From contig JACQQR010000267.1 of NCBI GenBank assembly GCA_016206875.1, forward strand, positions 1-38,807: a stretch of DNA of 38,807 nt, given 5' to 3'. This document shows positions 32,489-38,807 of the stretch, in pieces (within the stretch, counting starts at the first letter, position 1; each line of letters opens with the position of its first letter). The position numbers and the translations under genes are program-made. Origin of the DNA: Candidatus Omnitrophota bacterium. GTDB taxonomy: Bacteria; Omnitrophota; Omnitrophia; Omnitrophales; JACROU01. The notes below the pieces were generated by a model. It had not been told where the DNA came from. It saw nothing but the letters and a program-made list of their open reading frames with translations, and did not search any database.

Positions 32489-32524
32489 ACCTGATATAGC
32501 TGGGGAATATAGAAAGGGGTTGCT

Positions 32525-34825
32525 ATGAGTGAGCATGCAATTGTTCTACCAAAATTAGGGCCGGTGGAAATCGGTTTATTATGGTTTGTTCTCGCTTCAG
32601 CGTTGATTGGGCTTCTGTACGGCGCTTTTTTAGCATGGAAAGTGCTTAAAGAAAGCCGCGGCTCTCGGGAAATGATTGAAGTGCAGCAAGCCATTCAGGA
32701 AGGCGCGCGAGGTTATTTGTTCCGCCAATTTTCCGTGATGTCTGTGATTGTAGTCGTCGTCGCTATCGGACTTTTCTTTATTTACAAGCCTCTCTACCCC
32801 ACACTGCCTCATATCCCCTGGGGCGTGGCCATTGCCTTTTTAGCGGGTTGTATAGCTTCAGCCGGCGCCGGTTATGTGGGAATGCATTTAGCCGTGCGGG
32901 CCAACGCGCGTGTAGCGAATGCCGCTTTATCGAGTTTTAAAAAAGCCCTGGAAATCGCTTTTCAGGCCGGAACAGTATCCGGCATGTTCACCGTAGGATT
33001 GGGTTTGATGGGCGCCACATTAATTTTTCTCATTTTCGGTGAGAACGCGATGAAAGTTTTAATCGGATTCGGCTTTGGCGGATGTTTGGTGGCCTTATTC
33101 ATGCGTGTCGGCGGCGGCAATTACACCAAAGCGGCTGATGTAGGAGCCGACTTGGTAGGCAAAGTAGAAAAGAATATTCCCGAAGATGACCCGAGAAATG
33201 CGGCCGTGATTGCAGATAACGTGGGGGATAATGTGGGTGATTGCGCCGGAATGGCCGCGGACGTCTTTGAAAGTTATGAAGTTACGCTGGTGGCCGCGAT
33301 TATTTTAGGGGCGGCTACGCTCCTGGATCCCACCTTTGTGGCAATGTACGGAGGGATGGCTGCCGCGTCTGCCATGGCTCTAAAACTCATCATTTATCCT
33401 CTTTTGGTGCGCGCCGCAGGCGTGTTCGCCAGCATTATCGGCACCTGGAGCGTGCGGGGTGAAGACAAGGAAGATTTTAATCCTATGTGGCCTATCAACG
33501 TGGGTTTTTGGGTGGCCGCGGGAATTTCCACAGTGGGGTTTTTTATCGTGAATTTGCTTTATCTGCACGGACCGGACGGAAAAACCGATTTCCGGTTTTT
33601 CTTTGCGACATTGGTTGGAATTATTTTGGCGCTTGTGATCAGCCATTTAACCGAATATTTCACGGCAGTGGATAAGAAGCCCGTTGAAGAAGTGGCTTAT
33701 TCCGCTAAAACCGGGCCGGCCACCATGCTCTTGAGCGGTTTTAGTCTCGGCCTGGAAAGCAGCGTGTGGAGCATTGTAGCCATCGCCTTAACCATCATCA
33801 GTTCCTTTTTGATTTTTCATGGAAACTTGGCGCTGAGCGCTTACGGTGTCGCCTTATCCGGCCTTGGTCTTTTAACTACCACCGGATTTATTTTGGCCAT
33901 GGACACCTACGGGCCGATTTCTGACAACGCCAACGGCGTTTTTGAAATGTCCGGAGCGCTCAAGGAAGAGGACAAGCACAAAAATGTGAAAGCAAGCCGC
34001 ATCGTAGCCAAGCTGGACGCAGTAGGGAATACAACAAAAGCCCTCACAAAAGGTTTTGCCATCGCTACAGCCGTGATTGCAGCCGTTTCTTTATTCCGCT
34101 CTTATGTGGAAGAAGCGGGTCTCGTCGAGACAGGGATTCAAATCAATTTTCCGGAAGTATTTATTGGGTTATTGATTGGCGGAGCGGTTCCGTTCTTATT
34201 TTCTTCTTTTGCTATACGCGCCGTGGGGCGTTCCGCGTTTATGGTGGTTGAAGAAGTGCGTCGCCAGTTTAGGGAAATTCCGGGATTGATGGAAGGCAAA
34301 GCAAAACCTGAATATTTTCGTTGTGTGAATATCGTGACCGCCGCCGCGCAAAAGGAATTGTTGGCTCCGGCTATTTTAGCTATCTGCACGCCGGTGCTCG
34401 TTGCCTTTGCCCTAGGCTATGCGCAGCCTCTTCAAGGGGCTGCCGCGTTGGGCGGATATTTGGCGGGAGCTATTTTAAGCGGCCAATTGATGGCTGTATT
34501 TTTGTCCAATGCCGGCGGGGCTTGGGATAACGCCAAGAAACGCATTGAAGAAGGTCTTCTGGGCGGAAAGGGCACTGAAGCGCATAAGGCAGGCGTCATT
34601 TGCGACACGGTGGGCGATCCGTTTAAAGACACTGCAGGCCCGGCGCTGAATCCTTTAATCAAAGTCATGAACTTGGTGGCGATTTTAATCGCTCCTATTG
34701 CTATTAAAGATATCTCTGTTGAAGTCAGAACGCTGATTGTTGTAGTGATGCTATTAGCCTTGGGCATAGCCGTCTACATGAGTAAAAGGGAAATTGCCTA
34801 CGAGGTGGGCATCACAAAGAAATAG
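32525..34825 (+). CDS. hppA: K+-independent proton-pumping membrane pyrophosphatase
   Basis: Couples pyrophosphate hydrolysis to proton export across the inner membrane. The 766 residues are strongly hydrophobic, about 15-16 helices. Substrate and metal motifs are intact: GGGNYTKAADVGADLVGKVE, DNVGDNVGDCAGMAADVFESYE, and near the end GTEAHKAGVICDTVGDPFKDTAGPALNPLIK. The potassium determinant reads GNTTK505-A-L-T508; Lys here (Ala in K+-dependent enzymes) marks the K+-independent H+-pumping class. AAAGGGG (32513-32519) precedes the ATG by 5 nt. The stop codon lies within the arm of the following palindrome. Confidence 0.96.
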   Translation: MSEHAIVLPKLGPVEIGLLWFVLASALIGLLYGAFLAWKVLKESRGSREMIEVQQAIQEGARGYLFRQFSVMSVIVVVVAIGLFFIYKPLYPTLPHIPWGVAIAFLAGCIASAGAGYVGMHLAVRANARVANAALSSFKKALEIAFQAGTVSGMFTVGLGLMGATLIFLIFGENAMKVLIGFGFGGCLVALFMRVGGGNYTKAADVGADLVGKVEKNIPEDDPRNAAVIADNVGDNVGDCAGMAADVFESYEVTLVAAIILGAATLLDPTFVAMYGGMAAASAMALKLIIYPLLVRAAGVFASIIGTWSVRGEDKEDFNPMWPINVGFWVAAGISTVGFFIVNLLYLHGPDGKTDFRFFFATLVGIILALVISHLTEYFTAVDKKPVEEVAYSAKTGPATMLLSGFSLGLESSVWSIVAIALTIISSFLIFHGNLALSAYGVALSGLGLLTTTGFILAMDTYGPISDNANGVFEMSGALKEEDKHKNVKASRIVAKLDAVGNTTKALTKGFAIATAVIAAVSLFRSYVEEAGLVETGIQINFPEVFIGLLIGGAVPFLFSSFAIRAVGRSAFMVVEEVRRQFREIPGLMEGKAKPEYFRCVNIVTAAAQKELLAPAILAICTPVLVAFALGYAQPLQGAAALGGYLAGAILSGQLMAVFLSNAGGAWDNAKKRIEEGLLGGKGTEAHKAGVICDTVGDPFKDTAGPALNPLIKVMNLVAILIAPIAIKDISVEVRTLIVVVMLLALGIAVYMSKREIAYEVGITKK

Positions 34826-34859
34826 TGACTGTCACTTTAGTGACTGTCACTATTTCTTT
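34816..34859. repeat. REP-like palindrome with two GTGACTGTCAC cores, overlaps the hppA stop
   Basis: Arms 34816-34836 and 34839-34859 are complementary except for the central T of each GTGACTGTCAC core, with TT between. It is the reverse-orientation form of the pheA/hisC element. The hppA stop TAG is 34823-34825, inside the left arm. A T-rich stretch follows. Confidence 0.85.
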
Positions 34860-34872
34860 TTTCTTTTTTGGG

Positions 34873-34910
34873 AGAGGTGACAGTCACTAAAGTGACAGTC
34901 ACCTCTTTTT
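34873..34910. repeat. REP-like palindrome with two GTGACAGTCAC cores, oppositely oriented to its neighbour
   Basis: Arms 34873-34888 and 34891-34906 are complementary except for the central A of each core, with AA between, and the right arm runs into TTTTT. Together with 34816-34859 it forms a head-to-tail inverted pair like a BIME. The next gene starts 4 nt later with no Shine-Dalgarno. Confidence 0.85.
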
Positions 34911-34913
34911 ATT

Positions 34914-35636
34914 ATGCGATATGTTGTTTTTTCCGACACCCATTCCAATCTTGAGGCACTGGGCACATTCCTCGATTACACAAAAAATCTAAACATCGAT
35001 CGCTATCTCATGCTTGGGGATATAGTGGGTTATGGCGCCAATCCTCAAGAAGTGTGCGACTTGGTTTTTAAGACTGCAGACACTATTCTTCTTGGCAACC
35101 ATGACCAGGCTATTTATGACGATACCTTGCTGGACTGGTTTCATGATGAGGCTAAAGAAGCTATTCTCTGGACCCGTAAGCACCTCAATGCCTCCACTGT
35201 AGAGCGGCTCGCTTCTTTAGGTTACACCAGAGTGGAAGAAGGGTTTACCCTGGTTCATTCAAGCCCGTACCAGCCTGAAACTTTTCCCTATATTGACGAC
35301 CGGAAATCCTCCTTGAAAGCTTTCCGTGCTTTTGCAACACCTCTTTGTTTTGTGGGGCACACGCATGTGCCCGCCTTATTTTCTAAACAACAACACGCCG
35401 CTTATTACCTGAAAGAAGGCACTTATCAATTATCCAAAGGAGATCGATATATAATCAATTGCGGAAGTTTGGGGCAGCCGCGGGATCCGGATAAAAGGCT
35501 TTCTTTCGGCGTTTTTGATGAAGAGGCATATACCGTGCAAATTATCCGTCTGAATTACCCCAGTCATGAAACCGCCCAAAAAATCCGCGATGCGGGTTTG
35601 CCTCGTTATTTTGCTGCGCGCCTTTTATCGCAATAG
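34914..35636 (+). CDS. calcineurin-like metallophosphoesterase (YfcE/MJ0936-like)
   Basis: Cytoplasmic dimetal phosphoesterase of 240 residues. Metal ligands are visible: D8-x-H10 (FSDTHSN), G35-D36, G61-N-H-D64, VHSSP and the terminal VGHTH. The family contains phosphodiesterases and protein phosphatases; the natural substrate cannot be told from sequence. The ATG at 34914 directly follows a REP-like palindrome, and the leader CCTCTTTTTATT lacks a Shine-Dalgarno. ligA starts 10 nt after the stop, so they are likely cotranscribed. Confidence 0.9.
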   Translation: MRYVVFSDTHSNLEALGTFLDYTKNLNIDRYLMLGDIVGYGANPQEVCDLVFKTADTILLGNHDQAIYDDTLLDWFHDEAKEAILWTRKHLNASTVERLASLGYTRVEEGFTLVHSSPYQPETFPYIDDRKSSLKAFRAFATPLCFVGHTHVPALFSKQQHAAYYLKEGTYQLSKGDRYIINCGSLGQPRDPDKRLSFGVFDEEAYTVQIIRLNYPSHETAQKIRDAGLPRYFAARLLSQ

Positions 35637-35646
35637 GAAATAAGAC

Positions 35647-37674
35647 ATGGCTCACACAGAGATTCGAAAAGAAATTCAATCCTTACGCAAGCAGCTTGAG
35701 CATCACAACTTCAAGTATTACGTAGAAAACCGGCCCGAAATTTCCGATTATGATTTTGATCGACTCATGAAACGCCTCACCGATCTGGAAAAAGCGCATC
35801 CTGAATTTGAGGATGCAAACTCCCCCAGCCGTCGGGTAGGGGGCGAGCCGCTCAAGCATTTCAACACCGTGGCCCACTCAATTCCCATGATGAGCATTGA
35901 CAACACCTATTCAGAAGCAGAAGTGCGGGAATTCGATGAACGGGTAAAAAAAAATTTGGGGCACTCTAAAATTTCTTATGTGATCGAAGAAAAAATCGAC
36001 GGAGTTTCTATCACGCTTCTTTATGAGAAGGGGCGCCTCACTGTGGCGGCAACCCGCGGAAATGGTGCTCAAGGGGATGATGTTACGGAAAACGTTCGAA
36101 CAATTTCGGCAGTGCCTTTAGAAATTCCGCGCGCCGGTTTAGGCTCAAAGCCGGCTGTTCCGGGTATGCTGGAAGTGCGCGGCGAAATTTATATGCCTAA
36201 AAAGAGCTTTGAGAAATTGAACGAGGAAAAAGAAAAAAAGGCGGAAGAGCTTTTCGCCAATCCCCGGAATGCCTGCGCGGGAAGTTTAAAACTTCTCGCA
36301 CCCAAACTTGTTGCCAAACGGGATTTGAGTATTTTTGTGCACGGGCATGCCCGTGTAGAAAAGGGAACGATTCCGGAAAACGAGCAGGATTTTCTCCGTT
36401 ATCTGAAAGAGTTGGGTTTTAAAACAATTCAAACTCATTTTGCTTCCGATATCGATGAAGCCATCCGGTTTATCGAAAAATTTAAAACAAAAAAAGATGC
36501 CTTGCCTTATGAAGTCGACGGGTTAGTCATCAAAGTGAATTCTTTCAAAGCGCAAGCCGCTTTGGGGGCAACAAGTAAAAGCCCCAGGTGGGCTATTGCT
36601 TATAAATATCCGGCCGAGAGGGCAGAGACGGTTTTGGCGGATATAAAAATCCAAGTAGGAAGAACCGGCGTGCTCACTCCTGTGGCTATCTTAAAACCCG
36701 TGCGGCTGGCCGGAACTACCGTATCGCGCGCCAGCCTTCACAATCAGGATGAAATCGGGCGCCTGGACGCGCGGATCGGAGATTTTGTTTTGGTGGAAAA
36801 AAGCGGTATGATTATTCCGAAAGTAGTGGAAGTACTCGCCGAAAAACGAAAAAAACCCCTTAAAAAATTCCATTTCCCCGGGCACTGTCCCGTTTGCGGA
36901 AGTACGGTTGTGCGGGAGGAAGAATTCGTGGCCGTCCGTTGCGTAAATCTAGCCTGCCCGGCGCAACTGAAGGGGAAGATCCGTCATTTTGTAAGCCGGG
37001 ACGCCATGGATATTGAAGGAATGGGCATCATGCTGATTGAACAACTTGTGGATAAAGGAATCGTGAAGACCCTTCCGGATATTTATAGCTTGTCTGAACA
37101 TACCATTTCAGAACTGGAACGTATGGGCGCTAAATCAGCTTTTAATGTAATCACAGCCGTTCAGGCCAGCAAGTCGCGGCCGCTTTACCGGCTGATTCAT
37201 GCTTTGGGAATTCCGGATGTCGGAGAGCACGGCGCCCAGGTATTGGCCGAGCGTTATAATTCCTTAGAAGAGTTGATGGATGCCGGTTATGACGACTTGA
37301 TTCAAATTCATGAAGTAGGCGAGATAGTCGCAAAATCCATTGTGGAATTTTTCAGGCAAAAGGGAACTCAAGAAGCCCTGGCGGGGCTCAAAAAAGCGGG
37401 GGTGCGGTTTAATATTAAAGAAAAACGCAAAGCGGCAGCCGGATTTTCCGGGAAACATTTTGTGATTACGGGAACATTGGACTCCTATTCGCGCGCCGAG
37501 GCCGAAAAAAAAATACGGCTGCTGGGAGGCAGCACCTCCTCTTCAGTGAGCGGAAATACGGATTGCTTGATTATAGGGAAAGAGCCGGGTTCCAAACTGG
37601 CCAAGGCGAAAAAGCTGGGGGTAAATATTATCGAAGAAAAAGAATTTTTGGCCCTGTTGAAGGGCGCGGAATAG
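35647..37674 (+). CDS. ligA: NAD-dependent DNA ligase
   Basis: Seals nicks in replication and repair using NAD+. The 675 residues carry the standard domain order: Ia domain (about 1-65, HNFKYYVENRPEISDYDFDRLMKRL), adenylation domain with the nucleotide-accepting K116 in EEKIDG, OB fold (VQVGRTGVLTPVA-like segment around 335-350), zinc finger C414, C417, C432 and C437, helix-hairpin-helix repeats, and a BRCT domain (about 598-672, FVITGTLDSYSRAEAEKKI). Full length and apparently intact. xerC/D follows after 3 nt. Confidence 0.96.
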   Translation: MAHTEIRKEIQSLRKQLEHHNFKYYVENRPEISDYDFDRLMKRLTDLEKAHPEFEDANSPSRRVGGEPLKHFNTVAHSIPMMSIDNTYSEAEVREFDERVKKNLGHSKISYVIEEKIDGVSITLLYEKGRLTVAATRGNGAQGDDVTENVRTISAVPLEIPRAGLGSKPAVPGMLEVRGEIYMPKKSFEKLNEEKEKKAEELFANPRNACAGSLKLLAPKLVAKRDLSIFVHGHARVEKGTIPENEQDFLRYLKELGFKTIQTHFASDIDEAIRFIEKFKTKKDALPYEVDGLVIKVNSFKAQAALGATSKSPRWAIAYKYPAERAETVLADIKIQVGRTGVLTPVAILKPVRLAGTTVSRASLHNQDEIGRLDARIGDFVLVEKSGMIIPKVVEVLAEKRKKPLKKFHFPGHCPVCGSTVVREEEFVAVRCVNLACPAQLKGKIRHFVSRDAMDIEGMGIMLIEQLVDKGIVKTLPDIYSLSEHTISELERMGAKSAFNVITAVQASKSRPLYRLIHALGIPDVGEHGAQVLAERYNSLEELMDAGYDDLIQIHEVGEIVAKSIVEFFRQKGTQEALAGLKKAGVRFNIKEKRKAAAGFSGKHFVITGTLDSYSRAEAEKKIRLLGGSTSSSVSGNTDCLIIGKEPGSKLAKAKKLGVNIIEEKEFLALLKGAE

Positions 37675-37677
37675 TTT

Positions 37678-38577
37678 ATGCAAACACAAAATCAACTGAT
37701 GGATTGGCTAAGACAATTTCTCAACTACCTGGCCGTAGAAAGAAGATTGGCCTCAAATACGCTCCTGGCTTATGAACGGGATTTAAAAGATTATCTCGCC
37801 TTTCTTCATTCAAAAAAGATCCGGGATTTAGCTGGAGTAACCCCCAACGCCATACGGGAATTTCTGTTGGGTTTGAAGGATAAAGGATTCACCACGTCCA
37901 CGCTTTCGCGCCGGCTGGTGGCTATCAAAGTATTTCACAGATTTCTGGTGCGGGAGCGCTATTTGAAACAGGACCCGACCTCTATCCTAGAGTCTCCAAA
38001 AACCTGGAAACGCTTGCCTCATTCTTTATCTCAAGCGGATGTTGAGAGAATATTGCAAGCGCCCAGTCCCAAAACAAGCCAGGGAGTGCGGGATAAAGCC
38101 ATTCTGGAGCTGTTGTATGCCACAGGCATGCGTGTTTCAGAGATGGCTGACCTCAAGCTGTCGGATATTCAATGGGAAAGTTTGGTTCTGAAATGCACGG
38201 GAAAAGGAAATAAACAAAGAATTGTGCCGCTTGGCTCCATAGCCGCCCGGGCTGTACAGGAATATTTACGGCGCATCCGGGGAAAAATTTCCACACGGGC
38301 CAATGAATTATTTCTGAGCCGTCAAAAAAAGAAATTGACTCGCCAAAGCCTGTGGCAAGTGATTAAACAACGCGCCCGGGCGGCTGGAATTACGAAACGA
38401 ATTACGCCGCACACCTTTCGCCACTCCTTTGCCACGCATATGCTGGAAGGAGGAGCGGATCTCCGTGTAGTGCAGGAACTATTAGGGCACTCCGATATTA
38501 GCACCACACAAATTTACACCCATGTTTCCACCGACCGCCTTAAAGGCATACACGCCAAATTTCATCCCCGTGCGTAA
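37678..38577 (+). CDS. xerD: XerC/XerD-type tyrosine recombinase
   Basis: Site-specific recombinase of 299 residues, the normal Xer length. It has the N-terminal SAM-like core-binding domain (about 8-95) and catalytic residues R152 (TGMRVSE), K176, H245-x-x-R248 (HTFRHSF), H271 (LGHSD) and nucleophile Y280 (IYTHVS). Housekeeping dimer resolution at dif is the likely role, because it is operonic with ligA rather than beside an integron or prophage. XerC versus XerD cannot be settled from one copy; the C-terminal LKGIHAKFHPRA favours XerD. Confidence 0.88.
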   Translation: MQTQNQLMDWLRQFLNYLAVERRLASNTLLAYERDLKDYLAFLHSKKIRDLAGVTPNAIREFLLGLKDKGFTTSTLSRRLVAIKVFHRFLVRERYLKQDPTSILESPKTWKRLPHSLSQADVERILQAPSPKTSQGVRDKAILELLYATGMRVSEMADLKLSDIQWESLVLKCTGKGNKQRIVPLGSIAARAVQEYLRRIRGKISTRANELFLSRQKKKLTRQSLWQVIKQRARAAGITKRITPHTFRHSFATHMLEGGADLRVVQELLGHSDISTTQIYTHVSTDRLKGIHAKFHPRA

Positions 38578-38590
38578 AGAGAACCTATGC

Positions 38591-38807
38591 TGGGTGCATA
38601 CCAAAAAAAGCAGTGAAAATCAACATTATTGTATACGCGGCCCCTCTCCCTTTTAAGGGAGAGGGGGAGGGGTGAGGGTTTGGCGCTACCACCCACCCTC
38701 ACCCTGCCTGCCGGCAGGCAGGCTTTAATCCCTCTCCCTCTCGCGAGGGAGAGGGGCCGCATTTAAAAGTGACCTCAATTTTCACTGCCTAAAGTGATAT
38801 GCACCCC
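38591..38807. mobile_element. MITE-like palindromic element with terminal inverted repeats
   Basis: Three blocks recur as inverted repeats at matching spacing: GGGTGCATA (38592-38600 / 38798-38806), GCAGTGAAAAT (38610-38620 / 38778-38788) and GCGGCCCCTCTCCC (38637-38650 / 38747-38760). Between them are CCCTCTCCC hairpins and a CCTGCCTGCCGGCAGGCAGG palindrome. No coding capacity. The right end touches the window edge, so its true border and any target duplication cannot be seen. Confidence 0.65.

Noticed and set aside
32119..32694. 191-residue minus-strand frame across tRNA-Pro
   Set aside because: It spans a tRNA, a palindrome and the starts of real genes, and has no recognisable domain.
37678..38577. 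Integrase of a mobile island at the tRNA-Pro gene
   Set aside because: The recombinase has housekeeping Xer length and motifs, is operonic with ligA, lies over 5 kb from the tRNA, and no tRNA 3'-end duplication is visible.

Overview
The window is 38.8 kb of compact bacterial chromosome. Every gene I can support lies on the + strand, intergenic gaps are short, and there are no transposase or phage genes. There is no rRNA to fix the taxonomy. The gene content and order (trpS-scpA-scpB-pheA-hisC-aroF-tyrA-rpsA, a GldA/F/G-like ABC cluster with a DUF4340 protein, mraZ-STAS-rsmH-ftsL-ftsI, a K+-independent proton pyrophosphatase) suggest an uncultured Gram-negative lineage. My best guess is Candidatus Omnitrophota (PVC group), as inference only.

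Layout. (1) 1-358: GC-rich repeat, intrinsic terminator and copy A of a ~75-bp two-hairpin repeat. (2) 359-7203: trpS, condensin partners scpA/scpB, then an aromatic amino acid operon (chorismate mutase/prephenate dehydratase, aminotransferase, DAHP synthase, prephenate dehydrogenase). (3) 7263-20632: rpsA from its own promoter, tyrS, a four-gene ABC/GldG/DUF4340 cluster, the yggS-proC-yggT-yggU housekeeping set, a purine nucleoside phosphorylase and ileS. (4) 20644-26914: copy B of the two-hairpin repeat, a good promoter, then six packed genes ended by a terminator: cytoplasmic-sensing histidine kinase, lone receiver, GAF-HD-GYP phosphodiesterase, a ParA ATPase fused to an AMPK-type glycogen-binding (CBM48) domain, a MinD/FlhG-like protein that has lost its P-loop, and an orphan protein. 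This is the most novel-looking unit: it looks like a signalling and positioning module that may respond to, or place, a glucan. (5) 26920-31834: zinc-ribbon coiled-coil protein, then a shortened division/cell-wall (dcw) cluster under a clear MraZ-regulated promoter, with an inserted STAS protein that lacks the phosphorylatable serine. (6) 31842-38577: DUF192 protein, tRNA-Pro(CGG), hppA, a phosphoesterase, ligA and a XerC/D recombinase. (7) 38591-38807: a palindromic GC-rich element with matched terminal inverted repeats.

A second theme is a set of large palindromes between genes. Three units built from paired GTGACWGTCAC cores, one on TGGGTCACACCTA, one purine/pyrimidine hairpin and one GC hairpin either contain the upstream stop codon or sit within a few dozen bases of it. 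Four of the genes that follow (hisC, tyrA, tyrS, phosphoesterase) have no visible Shine-Dalgarno. The GTGACWGTCAC and GGGTCACACC types look like REP elements of the kind mobilised by TnpA-REP (RAYT) proteins, but no such gene is in the window.
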